NCBI GenBank assembly: GCA_013397075.1
Contig: VWZS01000496.1
Span: 868,001 to 932,000 of the forward strand
Origin: Rhabdornis inornatus
Taxonomy: Eukaryota > Chordata > Aves > Passeriformes > Rhabdornithidae
DNA: 64,000 bases
Reading direction: 5' to 3'
The notes below the pieces were generated by a model that was not told where the DNA came from, made no database searches, and saw only the letters and a program-made list of their open reading frames with translations. This document shows, one piece after another, positions 24,987 through 38,251 of the stretch (positions are counted from its first letter, which is position 1; the number at the start of each line of letters is the position of its first letter). Made by a program: the position numbers and the translations under genes.

Positions 24987-27620
24987 AGAAAAAGGAACAA
25001 TTCAATGTATTTGACCCTCATAATTTATCCAAAACTATCTAAGAAATAGTTTCAAATTTCACACATATTTAAAAAGGTGTGACTTCTTCCAGTGTAATAT
25101 CATCTGTCACTGATGAGGTCATTCAAACAGACCTCAAATACCTCTAGACACCACACCACGGTCATTGCTCATTCTTATCCATGGGCTCTGTCAGTTTGCA
25201 TTTTCCATCACTGTACAGCCATAAATTCTGTGAGAGGGACCAAAATTTCCTGCAGCTCTATAAATATTAAATGTTTTCTGATGCAGGCTGCAAGGTGATT
25301 TAATACAGAGGCAGTGAACCAGGCATCTTAGCAGGGCAATGCAGCCAGCCCACACATGGGATTATCTGTCCTGGACAGTCCTGCAGCTGCACTGGATGCT
25401 GCACACACAGCCTCTTCCCACATGGTATCTGTGATGCATGAGGTGTGACAGGACAAACTGCATTGCTGAGTAGCATCAAAATACACACACCACAGGCAGG
25501 AATCAACAGTAAGATAAATACATTCCCAGAATCATCATTCTGCCCATGCACAGCAGGAGTCATGGCACAAAACTCTCCTCCAAGGCTGAAAGCAGATTAA
25601 CTGGTCAGAACTGAATATAATTTTTTGCTAAATTATAACACATGACCCGTATTCTTTCATCCATTAATTTAAAAATCTAAGTCACATGTGCCTAACCTGA
25701 TTTTTCTCCTTTTATGTAGCTAGTGACATGTATATTCAGTGCTCTGTTCTCTTCCAAAGCTCTTCTCACATTACAACATGGCAAATCCATATTACAAAGC
25801 AACTTTTGCTTCTTAAGTAACAAGACCCAGAAACAAAACAAAAACAGATATCAGAAGAATGCCAGAAAATTGATGGAAACCCTTGAAAGGTGATAAAAGA
25901 AATTATGGCATTTAAATAATGAGAGAAAACCCTCAAACCGACCATGTGTGCAAACTTAGCACTTAGCAATATGATTAGAAAGGAGGAGTCCAAGAGCCCC
26001 GACACCAAGCAGCAGTTTAACCACACCTCTCTGACACTCCTGTGCCAGCTGAGAGACTGACAGGTGGCTGACAGATGCTACCCTGCTACCTCCTTAACAT
26101 TGTGATTTTTTCCTCATTTTATTCAAGATCTGCCAGAAGTGAACAAACTCCTCCTTATCTCTTACAGACAGATAAGGGCAATGCAACTTCTACAGTGCAT
26201 TCATTTTCTTCTTCACGGGGGTGGGAAAAATCCCTCTGCACTGCCTAAATTTGAGATCAGTGAATCGGTTCAGTGACCACATGCTGCATTTGCTGGTGAC
26301 CTGGCACCATCTAAATGGAGGCGGCCTATAAAACCTAAATTTGGATGTACGATTCTGTCTTAATACCTCTGTAGGATTTGTCTTTTCTCAGAGAAAATCT
26401 GTTAAAAATAAAGGGGGCTTGGATTTCATTAAGCTAAGAATATGAAGCAAATACCAGAATGTTACTGAGGCTTCATGTAGGAAACAAGATTCCTGAATAG
26501 CAGATCAGCTGCTCTTTTCCTGCATTCGGTCTGAAAAACTGATTTAATAGTGAAATTTGCTGTAAGAACAGTTGGCTTTAAAAGAACTTAAAAGATGCAT
26601 GTATGAGCTGTCTTCTGCTTAAAATACTAATCTCTTCTGATTAGATGACCAAAATATTTTTGCTGTGCAAGAAAGTTCAGTATGCTTATTTAGCTTGCTG
26701 TGCAATTTTGCAAAGAACACAATTATTGAGCTGAACATTTAGCCCTGTCTGTCTAACCCATTAAAGATTGCCTCAGTTATTGATAGTATGTACTTAATCC
26801 CATGGGATTTTTAAAAATATCAGTATAGCTAACAGATAGTGATAGTTTTCTTTCTAGTATTTCCTCTAAAGAGGAGTAGAAATAGTTCCAGGAACACATC
26901 TGGAACCAGAGACATGCTCATGTTTATAGACTGAGCTACAAGGATTAATAAATGTCATTTGAAGCACTGGTTAATAACGGAGTAAGCAGGCTATTCAGTA
27001 AAATGTTAACATTAACTTGTACATATAAAACAAAATTTGCAGCTTACAGATAGGTTTTCAAACAAGTAAGTATCTACAGAAGGGGTGTTGTATCAGATAA
27101 TTCTCTTTTCCTGTGACCATCCTTCTGTTATTCATGTGACAATATTAGATCACCAGGCACCAACCTGGAGCAAACCAAGTCATTCCCCCCAAAGAATGGA
27201 AAAGCTCAGAGGGTCACACTGAATTGAAAGATCAGTCCAATACAACAGAACCTGAACAGATGTGGCCATGGCCCAGCCTAGGGCATGAATCGGAGAGCTG
27301 GAAGAGAGAGAACCTCTGAGTTTCTTTGCAAATGTTAATTCTCTCCCAGCCCTGCATTGCTCTCCCAAACTTCTCTTCTTCCTGGCATCCCAACTCTATA
27401 GTAAACTCCAATATGGATATAAGCAGCTTTATATCCACTGAAAACAAACTCCAGTTTTGAGACTTAGATGTTTATAATCTCACTGTAAGGAGTCAGAGAT
27501 TTCACAGTAAATCCTTTCAGGCATGGATTGGATTGTAAAATATGCTTGTGAAGTTTCCAGGATCATTAAGCCACACACCATTGCTAATTCCCTACTCATA
27601 GAAGCAGCAGTCACACTTAC

Positions 27621-27764
27621 CTTTGCAAACAAAGCATTTAATATGGAAATATTTGCTCTGAACTCTCAAAACTTCTCCTTTGCATGGTTTCCCACAGGTA
27701 TTGCAGAGAATTGCTGTACTTGAGGGCTTCTCCAGCTGGCTATGTACAGCCTGTGGTTGTGAAA
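27621..27764 (-). CDS. ABLIM2: ABLIM2 coding exon: N-terminus and first half of LIM1
   Basis: This 144-nt exon encodes VSQPQAVHSQLEK followed by the first zinc module of LIM1. The acceptor is a strong pyrimidine tract ending TTTGCAG, and the exon begins TTTCACAACC. The donor is AAAG followed by GTAAGTG. Its first two bases complete a valine codon started in exon 1; mammalian ABLIM2 starts MSAVSQPQ, which fits. Counting three residues from exon 1, the zinc ligands are Cys24, Cys27, His44, Cys47 and Cys50, with the next cysteine in the following exon. An apparent open frame runs upstream into the intron from a TTG and downstream past the donor, but those extensions are intronic. The exon leaves one base of a split alanine codon (phase 1). 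LIM1 takes part in protein-protein contacts, not actin binding itself. Confidence 0.95.
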
Positions 27765-30700
27765 CTGCAAACAAAACAAAAAGTAGAGCATTTTAAAGGC
27801 CATAATGCATCTTCTGTAAGATATACAAGCAGTGACAATTAACACCTAGGACAAATCAGGTCAAGCAGATTAAAATTTTAACTTCTGGGATTGGCCAGCA
27901 CAGGAGAAAGATCTGCCAAAAGGAGTCGAGCCAAGCCAACCCTTGTTATTTCATAACTTTGAAAGCTTTTGACTGAACACACTTCAAACATAAATCAGAA
28001 TTTCTTGTGAAGAATCCACATGATCAAGTCTTGAGAGCCTCCACCTGAATTTCAAAATATGCTTTGTCATATTTCCTCTTCAATAAATCAAAAACTATAG
28101 ATAAAAGCTATAGATTTTATTCAAAATATCCTTAATGGGACTTGGTAACTCTTACACTGTGAGCTGCTGATCTTTAAAGTTCATAGTAAATGTCTTTCTT
28201 TACTGATTTTAAGGCAGAAATATAGTTCTGCAGATGTTTTGAGTACTTCTGAAACATTAACACCCCAGTAAATAGCACACATAACTGATCATTAAACAAA
28301 GTTTTCTGTCGTTTTGTAAGGAAACCATGATTTCAAGAGGTTAGGTTAATCTAGGTTAATGAAAATTAAGTGAATTTAAAATTTGCTGCCATCTTGTGAT
28401 GTAAATTAGAAATTGCATTTATTGTGCTGTTGATAACATGAGATAAATTGGCATCCCAATGTGTTATGTGGAACAAGTGAGATATGACCTTATTCTTGCA
28501 ATCCTGCTGCAGCACTTGCATCAATTTTTTATTACCGTGTACTTAGGAGTCAAGAGAGGAAACATCAAGGCAGTTAATTATAAAGGAGCTGTACTGTAAC
28601 TCAAGAGATCTGGCTTTTTCCCTGTGTGAAGAACTAATAACAGGAAAGCACATAAAGCATTTTAAGTAAATTACATGTTTAATGACATTTTCTTTTGTAA
28701 CGTGGCATGCTTACTCAAAGTCTGGATTGCTTATTTCAAAGTGATTTTGTTTAAATTTTAGCTACAAAACAAACTTGCTAACCAACCAGTCAAGATGGAG
28801 CAACCTCTCACACGCCAACAGGCTTAAGCAAAAAAGGCCTTTCCACATCCACTGAGTTGAAGGAGTCAGTATTTCAGTAAGATGATAAGCTTTCCCTCCC
28901 ACTCTTCCAGGGGATTTGCTGCAAGTTTTACCCAAAACAGCACTTTCTACTCCTGCAACTAAAGTGGTTTGGGTTGTTTTGTTTTTTTTTACCCAGAAGA
29001 TACATGGGCTGGAGCTTCTCATGGCATTATTCACCACCCACTAGCATTTTGTCTTGTCTGCTAAAATTACACGTTCTGTACTGGTCAAAAAAGTCCAGCT
29101 CAAGGCATTGTGAACTTCGGAGCAATTACTGAAGGCCTGGTTATAATTAAGAACATCTCCAATAAAAACAACAGAAGCACGACAGGCAACTGGAAGTTTA
29201 TAGAGAGGCGGATGCCCAAACTTACACAGAGCAACTAGTACAGATCATTGAGGCTACTAGGAGGGTCTGATTTATTCCTCAAACAAAAACTGAGGAAACT
29301 CTGAACTTTGCAATACTTTATTTTTGACACAAGAATCTCTCTGTACTGTAACCTGCCCAAAACAAATGACCCACCCTGAAAAAAAATCAACCCTGTAAGA
29401 AACCAAAACAAAGTGTTCTCCCGAGTTAGTTACTAGAGTAGCTGCTAAAAGTTTGCAACTATAAAGGTTTACTCTCTCCAGATTTACTAACAAGCATCGA
29501 ATTTATAGCATATAACTTACGAAAGACTTGACTTGAAAGAAGCTGACCATATCCAGAACATTTGAGCTTAAAACAGTTGCATTTCAAATGTAAAATTCTG
29601 ATTGGAACAATTAAACCATTGACTTTTCTTCACACTCAACCCTTCCCATGTTTCAGCCTTTCAGAACAGCATCTCTCCAGAGGCATCCATTCCTGGCCAG
29701 TGTAGAAAGCTGCCAGCTCATGCTGTGGTGTGTCCCACAGGCCAGAGGACTCCGGCTCAGGAATTCCGGCCAGAGTGCAGAGCCAGGAGGAGCCCAGTAG
29801 CACTGCCAGGGAGCCCGAGGGCACCCACCCCAAACGTACCCATCCCTAAAGTGACAGGAGCCTCACATTTCCAGAGAACACACTGCTTTTCTATTTGCTT
29901 TCTTGCCCCTGGGAGTCCAGCACTGCACTTTTTGCAAAGCAGCAGAACATCAAAAATTGTTGCGAAGTTGTTTTTTTTTCGTTTCTGGTAATGGCTGCAA
30001 ACTGAAAATGTGGCAGAAAACAGAAAAATTTGTTTTCCATTATGTATTTGGCACTCAGTGTCCAGAGTTATAGGGCAGGACTTGACACCTTTCCTTTTCT
30101 TTGGGTCTCTAAATCAAGGTTCAGAATTAAAAAAACTCAGTAACTCAGCTAAAAAAGAAATTTAAAAGAAAAATATTTAGGGTTTTTTTTTTTTAATTAT
30201 TCTTTGAAATTTCTTTTGGAATTTTTCTATTAATCTTGAAGTTACACAAAGCATATTTAAAATACACACTGCAGACAAAGAAGTAATTATTTTTCTTTTC
30301 TCTCAGTTCAGAACTAAGCTACTAAGTATTTCACACAAAACCCAGTGGGAATACAGTGCCTCCAAGGTCATTACAAAGAGGTCCTTTGAAGACAGTTTAA
30401 AATACTTACTCGTCCGTCTAGTATAACAAAATCATATAATTAATTACATATTAGTTTATATTTTAAAACATTGACACTTAATATGGTTTAGGTTGAAATT
30501 TCAACTGCTGACAATTCTGAGAAACTAATTCTGTTAAGGCACTTTACATTTTAACTTACATTTCAAACCATATTTAAGGAGATAGGTTTACACAGCAATT
30601 TTCAGCATTCTACCTTTACGCCTTTATGTATCAAAATGAGTCTCCACAGCAGCAGAAGAAACAATCAACATAGTTAATGAGTGAAATAATCAATTACTGA

Positions 30701-31341
30701 TGGAATTTAATGATCTGAGACTACTCATCGAATAATAACTATTTAAAGAGTTCATCAAAAATTAAATGCTTCCCTTTTATCCTAATTTGTAGAAATTTCC
30801 TTCTTAAGTTACTTTTTCTAAACCAACATACAACTGTATACCTAATTCTCTAAATATGCCTTTCTCCCAGATTACATTCTGCTCCAGCAGAGATATCCTC
30901 ATGAATCCTTAAACCCTAAAAGGATCCATCTGTGCTAACTTTTTGACAAGGACAAAAACTGGCAAGGAATGAACGAGCAGTTTCCACAGGACTTCTTTGT
31001 GCAAGACTTGTCTGCTGGGGACATTACTGCCAATATTCTTGCCAACTGTCCAGTGCTCACACATCTCTGATGTCAAGACTCAGCCTGTCTCCACCAGGCT
31101 ACACAGTAGCTAATTCTGCTTGGTTCTGGACCAAATAGGGCACTTTAACCAGCAACAGTTTGCTGAAGAATTGTCAAATAAGATAAACTCAGACTTACTT
31201 CTATACTGCTTACTCTAGATGTGCACTTGCTGCATGTACCACCACAGGGAAGGAGGGACAGTGGCATTACTAATTATTAAAGCACTACACACCTTATGGC
31301 TGCTGACAAGTGCTTTTTCAGTGTGCTTTTAACTTCTGCAG
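27765..31341. other. Intronic sequence without recognised features
   Basis: AT-rich and apparently single-copy. The exception is a GC-richer patch with several CpG near 29.70-29.84 kb. T runs occur near 28,980 and 30,182-30,193. No splice-bounded open frame or retroposon was recognised. Confidence 0.6.
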
Positions 31342-31460
31342 ATTCACAGAATATCCTGAGTTGGAAGGGACTGACAGGGATCATCAAGTCCAACTCTTGG
31401 CCCTACCCAGGACCTAAGAATCACAATATTTGCCAGAGAGCTTTGCCAAACTTTAACCAT
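31342..31460 (-). mobile_element. CR1 LINE 3' end, reverse
   Basis: A reverse CR1 tail with 'ATTCACAGAATATCCTGAGT', 'TGGAAGGGACTGACAGGGAT', 'CATCAAGTCCAACTCTTGGC' and 'AATCACAATATTTGCCAGAG'. This is the 'TATCCTGAGTTGGAAGGGAC' subfamily, which also appears in forward orientation at 38.67-38.97 kb. Confidence 0.88.
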
Positions 31461-32447
31461 TCACATGAACATTACTCACATTTGACGATCTCAAACGCAT
31501 TTCTGCAGGGAAAATTTCAGAAAAATTGTTTAAGGTTTTTATAAAGGTGAAAAATGTTAGTATACAATATATAGGTTTTCAACATTAAAAAGAAAGCAGA
31601 AACCTTGCTTTTGGAAGCACTTGGATCGAAGGCTGCAGCCTGACCTCTGTGAACACTGTGACAGGTACACTGGATCCATGAAAATCCACAGCTTGTGGTA
31701 AAAACCCATCTTATTGACTAAACTCAGCTCCTTCAGCATTGCTAGACTAAGCAGGATTTAACAGCCGTGGGGACCCAGATAAGGTGCCAGAGGTAAGGAA
31801 AAGATTTGGGTGAGACAGGAACGCTTTTTTCCAAAAGACAAGCTGATGGCAGTGACAGAAGGGAGAGGACTCAAGTCCCCGGTGATGCTCTGCTCAGGAG
31901 CCTGGGATAGAAAATGTCACCTTCTCTCTGCTGGGAGCAAACTGCCAAGGGAAATCAAACTCCAGGCAAAAGATCCAGTCTAGGATTGGTCTGTGCAGAG
32001 GATGACAAACCCCCCTGCTATCAGGCTCTCCAACAGCTAACTGAGAAACCTTCATGGTAAATCACAGACCTGATGAAGAAACATGTCCAGAACCTGCAGA
32101 ATTCCACACAGCCTGAATGCTTTTCCCAGTTTGTCGTGTTTTGTCTCAACTCCGCATAGGAACCTACAGAAGCCATTTCTGAGCTCGGAAATCAAGTACT
32201 CAAAATTAAGAATTGTCACGCTTAAGAATGCATATTTAATCTGGAATCAAACCTCAACTATAAAGCTTAATAATAAAGACTTCCACTTTCTTTGTTTATT
32301 ACGCAGACATAATTAATGCCACATAACTCATTGGCGCCACAATATTTAACTCTAAAAAAAAACAAAACAGTTTAATAGATTTACTGCTCTTGGTGATTAA
32401 AGAAGCCCAAGATGATAAAGGGCCAAATGACACAATTTGATATTATA

Positions 32448-32576
32448 ATCTCAGAATCCTTGAATGATTTGGGTTGGAAGGGACTTTAAAGGTCACCTAG
32501 TTCCAACCCTTCTGCATTGGCAGGGACACTTTCCTCTACACAACGTTGCTCAAAGCTCCATCCAACCCGTCCTTCT
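32448..32576 (-). mobile_element. CR1 LINE 3' end, reverse
   Basis: A reverse CR1 tail with 'GATTTGGGTTGGAAGGGACT', 'TTAAAGGTCACCTAGTTCCA', 'GGCAGGGACACTTTCCTCTA' and 'TGCTCAAAGCTCCATCCAAC'. It is the same subfamily type as the forward copy at 24.76 kb. Confidence 0.9.
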
Positions 32577-35399
32577 GTGATACAGACATTCTAAAGAGTA
32601 CTGTGATCTAAAGAAAGGTGTAATTTGAGTAGAGAGACAAAAGTCATGTGAAAAGAAATGTTATTCCTAATATTTGCAATCCCCCCAATTACCTCTCAGT
32701 GCCAGGATAATGGTAATTCCTCACCAAAGTTCCTGGAAGGATAGTGCAGAACCAGAGCCTAGAGGCAACAATGAAAGGAAAACTAAAGGGCCTGGAGGGT
32801 GGGGGGCACCTTCCCTGTCCTTTTTGTGGGTTGTTTTGGGGCTCTTTTTATTGTGTTCTGGAGGTCAGGTTAAAAAAGTGCAAGCCTTTCCTTTCAGACT
32901 CATACAGATATAGCACCATTGGCCTGCAACAGCAACCCTCCATCAGCAGAAAAGATACAACAGTTTTCTTTAGCAACAACCAGCACTACAGGCTCCGCTG
33001 TAAACCCACAACCTTTTGCTTCATGAGATGAAAACATATTTTTGAGAGGAAAAAATATTAGATATCAATATTTAAAACTATAATTATCAGCTGCTTAGTT
33101 CATAATAATGCTCAGCTTTTTCAACAAAGGCAAAGGCCACATTCCAACTCTGAATAAAACCAAACAGCACTGGTAAAGGATATTATTCTGCATGAAGGAA
33201 TTACCAGCAAATTATCTTTGTGTTGACATTGAAACCTCTAATCTCTATAGCTAGAGGTGGTTACTGAAAATCAAAATAAACAAATATGAGACCCAAATGC
33301 CATTTACTCACTAAGCATTTGAAAAACAGGACAGAATTATTGATTGCTGACATGCTATATCAAGTGATTTGGGGAGGGTGAGGCTCACAGCAGCCCAGAG
33401 GGGAATTAAATTTGCAATCTTCCTGGAGCAGGATTAAAGGAGATGCACACAAGTACTGCTGGAATTAGAGACTGGAGTTTAAGTTGTTGTTTTAACAAAC
33501 CCTTCTTGTGTCAACTGAGTCAAAACACTCAGAGCTGAATTTAAAAACATCCAGATGAAAACAATGGAATGAAGCATTTAAGTGCCTCTAAATATCCCAG
33601 CACTGTAGAGCTGGCCCCTGCTCTCTCCCTGTCTTGTGTCTGTGTTTAAAATCCAGTGACAAGGAGCTGTGCTGATGTGAGGATAACACAGAAATACATA
33701 ATATAGTAATATGCACAGTGATCAGAGAACTACATGGGTGTCAGCTGTACATTTAATTTAGATAAGGGGGTTTTGATTTTTTCTTTCCTTAGAACCAGGG
33801 ATTCATTATGGAGCCTTGAAGGGGCCTGAGACCCCACTGGACCTTTCCACAGAAAAGATGAGAAAATGAATAATTGTGTAATGGGAACTCCACAAGCTCT
33901 TCCCTCCATCCTGTCAACCCCACTCTGCAGTGGGGAAGAGCAATTCCCTGGCCCCAGCCCTGCCTAAGGAGTGCAAGTGTTAGACATTCTGGAACAGAAT
34001 ATTAAATAATTGGTGGTGACCTGGTTTATCCTACATCTCAATTAGCACCTTGTGTTAAATGACTTTACAAATGTGTGTCCCTGCTTTATGGTGCCTTCTC
34101 ACGCTAATGCCCTGTTCTTCTGTATGTCCCACAAGAAACCAGAAGATCAGGAGGATAAAGGGAAAGAAGTTTTGCTGTCAATTTCTGAATTACATCGTCC
34201 CTTGAGCCCTCCAGCTGGCCACACAGCAGGCTGAAGTGTCCCCAAGCCAGCACACAAACTCACTGCCTTTCCCAAAAGTGCTTTTCTGCACCAAGAGGGT
34301 CCGGGCACTCCCCAGAATTGCTCACTGCTCTTCCCAAGATCTCTACGGTGGCTCCTACAGCAAAGCACTGTTACTTCTCTTTAGTTCCTGTATTATAAGA
34401 GAAAATATTCACCAAATTCAATAAATCTCTACATCAATAGGTCGCAATTGAACTCTTTCACATTGTCCAAAAATACAAAGTAAAATGCTTCAAGAACTGT
34501 GTTCCTTTTTGAAATGTATACCTGCTCCTAGTACACATTAGCAAACACTCCTACAGTGCCTTTCCAAAGCATGCCTTTTCCAGCACTTCCTACTCATCAT
34601 CATCAAAACAGAAACCCACAGCTGATACAGGGCACACAGGCACACAACACAACTGAGGTGACCTCTGCTTTTACTGCCAATTACAGAGTTTATGGGACCA
34701 GAGGCAAAAGAGAGGTGTTATCCAGCAGGATGTGAATAAACCATGCACAAGAGGTGCAACATAGTCCAAATATTCACACAAGAGTTTAAAATCTCACCAT
34801 ATGCTCTGTGTGAAATCCACATCACATAAACAAACCTAGCACAAGCTAACCTCCTGCCCTCGTTATTATAATAAAATATTTACTGAATTCAAACACAAAA
34901 AGTTCATAAAAATCTCTGCTGAGTTTGAGCAACTGCTACTGCATTGCAAAGGCTATTTTTGTACAGGTTTAGCTAGATTGTAATGAGATAGGACATAGAA
35001 ACAACACTCCAAGATATCTGCATAAAGAAATAAGGACTTTTTTCCCATTATAGTCTAATATAAACTCTGAATTCAATTTCAATTAAAAAAATGAGGAAAG
35101 TTTTCAAATTGAGCTGTCAGCTAACTACCAGAATCATTATCATTTCCAAATCATCATTCACATAATTAAAAGAACACAAAGCATAATTTACAATAAATGT
35201 TTAACCATCTTTCCCCACTCTGTTGTGTTTCCACATAAACACAGAGTTGTTACTCTCAGAACAGCATCAGTGATTTAGTTACCACAGCCCCAGATGAAAA
35301 ACAAGTCATTTCAGGTCCAGGCTGACCAAAGTGTGGAGTCATCACACTGTACCTGTATCTTCAGGCATTCCTGCATGAACTCCCTTCCAGAGGGGGAAT

Positions 35400-35720
35400 T
35401 CTCCTAAGATCTCTGCTGTTAGGTGGGGAGCAGGATCTGCAGCGTGAGCCACCACAGCCACCACTGCCACCCCAACACAGCCAGGGTCAGATGACTCCTG
35501 CAGCACCCCCGCACAGGCGGGAGCACGGCCAACCTCGCCGTCACCACCGGGTAAAAATAGTGTCCTGCAGGAGCCCAAATGTTGTCACGTCCATGGGGGT
35601 GGCACCCCTGGCAGGGTCCTGGAGGGACCAGATGCAGGACATGCCAGCAAAGGGTGTCCCTGCACCAGGTGACACCATAGCCACTTCAGGGTGGTGCTGG
35701 GCACCTGGGGACAAAGGCTA
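35400..35720. other. Local GC-rich, CpG-bearing patch
   Basis: This patch is GC-richer than its surroundings. About six CpG fall within 35,508-35,550. It lacks a recognisable exon or repeat signature; short open frames on both strands are probably a by-product of base composition. It could be a small CpG island, an eroded retroelement or an exon of an unknown transcript. Confidence 0.4.
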
Positions 35721-36751
35721 AAAGAACTAAAACCTGCAAACTCCTTGTCATAAACTAGAAATACAGGCTGAGGTAGCAGGGAAACCCCTCTAGACATCCC
35801 CAAACACAGCCGTCCTTTCCCCCTGGTGCAGGAGGGCACAGCACTGATGTCAGGAGGAGATGATGTAAGCAGTGAGATGCTCTCACTGTGCCATACCTGG
35901 CAGCCAAAAATCTCTCCCCTGATTGCTCATATGGAGTTGGAATGTGTATCACTGGAATAACAGTGATGTGTTGAGCTATTTAAAGCACTACATGGGAACA
36001 GAACAAGCATTTCTATAAGGACTCTGACTTCAGAAATCTATATGGTGAGTACACCACTGCCCTGGGCCATGCCAGACATGTCCTACAACTTTAAATAGCC
36101 TTCAGCTGACATGGCCTGATACCCAGAGCACAGATCTGAAGATCCCAGGTTCTATACACTGAATCAAAACTATGAACAACTCAATTTTAAAAAACCTTCT
36201 ATATGCATTATCTTGCAGCAACTGCCTTTTGACATGAAACTCTTATATCAGTTTTTTATTTTGTTCAATATTGTTGTGCTGCCTGTGTGAAGCCAAATCC
36301 ATCCTCACACTCTTTTGGATCACCATCAGCCACCCTGGCTGAGCTCTCCAGATATTTGCAGGATTTGGCCTACTTAGGTTTTCCCAGTGGCTACTTCAGC
36401 TTGGCAGAAACACAAAAGGCACTTTGCTAAATGGCAACACTCCGAAGGCACGTAAATTAATAGGCAGGAAAAGTGAGAGGGCTTTCACTCTAACACAGCC
36501 TTTCCCTCAGCTTGCCAGGCTTCCAAGGCTAAATGCTTGGTAACTTGCATTTTAGCATTGTATGATCATAACACAGTCACACAGTGCACTGATTTGTATT
36601 TACAGTTTGAGGTGTGATCCCTGAGCTCCCCTGCAGTCTCACCACTTGGCTACAGCAAGGGAGAAATCACACCCGAGGAGCTCAGAGGGTTTTCGTGGTG
36701 TTTCTGAGAAACTCCATCAGCACTCATGAGCTTCACAGGCACAAAGCACGA

Positions 36752-36815
36752 GGCCACTGTACTCCACCAGCACGATGGGCTGGGGCCACTGCACTCCACC
36801 AGCACGATGGGCTGA
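36752..36815. repeat. 32-bp tandem duplication
   Basis: Two head-to-tail copies of a 32-bp unit beginning GGCCACTG and ending ATGGGCTG. They differ by a T/C in 'CTGTACTCC' against 'CTGCACTCC' and at the last base, which suggests a recent duplication. Confidence 0.88.
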
Positions 36816-37877
36816 CTTGGGGACCGTGACAAGGGACAGCAGTGGCAGCAGCACAGGCGAGAGACCAGAGACCTGCTGCAAATGATCCAGAAAACCATGT
36901 AGCTTTAACCTGATGTCTCAAATCAACACAGACCAAACACCTGCAACTCCACTGTTTGCACACTGCCCTTGCTACTGTTATGAATACATATTATGGTACT
37001 GGCTTTTCGCAAATACTATATGCATGGTGTTGAAATGGTTTTTAAGATATAGTTTTCTTTAAGAGTAACATAAGCTGATAAAGTGTCTTTGTAGTAAGTA
37101 ACCTGCTTGGCTGGATAACACCCAGTAATGACACCTGCTACTGATATACCAGTTACCAGCATCGACCATTTGCAGAAATTGAAGACCACAGTCCAAATTA
37201 AAACTGATAAGAAAAATAAATTAAAACGACAGCCGTGAAACACACATGCTCTAAAAAGGTGAACTCAAGAACTGGCCATGTAAAACAGTTCTTAGAATAT
37301 GAGAAATAGTTTTTAAAAAAGTTTAACTATGTATTGCAGGCCTGTGAATATGCAACGGGCTGACGAATTTAAGGGTTGTTTCCAAAACAGCAGATGTGCT
37401 CTTGGCCAAGCACCTGGCTGTATAACCTTTTGCTTTATTGTTTGTCTCTTACAGTCTCTTATTAAACTTTTTTAATTTTACCAGGAAAGTGAACCTTATT
37501 TTTCACACCACAGAAAAGGACATGACACTTGGCTCCTCTTAAAATCTCAAGTGAAGTCCTGGTAGCCACAGCAGTGCTCTTGCCCATCACCTGTTTTGGG
37601 TTTGCTTTTTCCAAGGTTACATTACCCAGGTCAACGCTGTCACCAACATCTTCGCAACAGCAACCAGACAGCAATGAATTTAGGCCACTCTGAAATGGAT
37701 TAGTTGGCTGCAAAATCTTAATAACCTGTGGTACCATGGACATTTTAAAAGATTTCAGACCAGTTCCAAATTAACTCAATTTTTTTCCTGTACTCACTGC
37801 CCTCTTCCCCAGTGTAAGCTAAAGTGAATGTCAGTAGTAACTGGACTGTTTACGGTTTAGTTTTAGGTAGTTCCTGC

Positions 37878-37957
37878 AAGGAACAAGGAGTTAAGACTTG
37901 ATGATCCTTGTGGGTCCCTTCCAGTTTGAGATATTCCAGTAGGATTCTATGACTCTA
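37878..37957 (+). mobile_element. CR1 LINE 3' end fragment, forward
   Basis: About 80 bp of CR1 tail: 'GACTTGATGATCCTTGTGGG', 'TCCCTTCCAGTTTGAGATAT', 'TCCAGTAGGATTCTATGACT'. It is the first of four forward CR1 pieces within 1.8 kb. Confidence 0.82.
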
Positions 37958-38251
37958 GGAAGGTGACAGTACAGAGCCTAACCCTGTTCCTGCACTTCAC
38001 TAAGCCCGTTTCAAGCTTTTTCTACAGTCTGTCTCTGAAAAGGTTTTGGAAGAATTATTAAATGTAGCAGAATGTAGAGTTTGTTCTTTATTATAAAATA
38101 TGAAAGTATTTTCTAACTAAGATTTTTTTTTTTAAAAAATCAGAGTTATAATACCACCTGAGATTCAGGGGCTTTGCAATATAGAACAGATACGTACCTG
38201 TTAGCTTGCAGCATCCCTTATGTTGCTTGGGATTGGCATATTGGTTTAAAG

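Larger units (their letters stand above)
16072..27620 (-). other. ABLIM2 intron inside LIM1
   Basis: This complete 11.5-kb intron splits the LIM1 domain after Cys50-Lys51, from a GTAAGTGTG donor to a CTTTCTGCAG acceptor. It holds two forward CR1 3' ends (19.47-19.72 and 24.76-24.93 kb), a 22-bp tandem duplication at 24.62 kb and an A run at 24.97 kb. The remaining sequence (16.1-19.4, 19.8-24.6 and 25.0-27.6 kb) shows no gene, RNA or repeat that I can identify. Confidence 0.85.
1887..27764 (-). other. ABLIM2: ABLIM2 gene, internal part (four coding exons and the introns between them)
   Basis: The minus strand carries four exons of actin-binding LIM protein 2, a cytoplasmic scaffold. Family members bind F-actin through a C-terminal villin headpiece, and their four N-terminal LIM zinc-binding domains bind partner proteins. 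Joined in order, the exons (144, 184, 116 and 127 nt) give about 190 residues in one frame: LIM1, LIM2, a linker and most of LIM3. Residue choices such as STAILCNTCG, EVLRVQ.KYFHIKCFVCK, FFVRQG and SFSCD-type blocks fit ABLIM2 better than ABLIM1 or ABLIM3 as I remember them. The short first coding exon was not located, and all later exons lie outside the window below position 1. Splice junctions have consensus GT and AG ends throughout, and no frameshift or internal stop was seen, so the gene looks intact here. Confidence 0.95.
32580..37870. other. Intronic sequence, mostly featureless, with a GC patch and a tandem duplication
   Basis: Mostly AT-rich. It includes a CpG-bearing patch at about 35.40-35.72 kb and two 32-bp tandem copies at 36.75 kb, listed separately. 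Nothing else could be named. Confidence 0.6.

Noticed and set aside
27765..27774. Upstream extension of the LIM1 exon to a TTG giving an apparent MFAVSQPQ start
   Set aside because: TTTGCAG here is the splice acceptor, preceded by a pyrimidine tract, and the TTG is intronic. The real start lies in an upstream exon.
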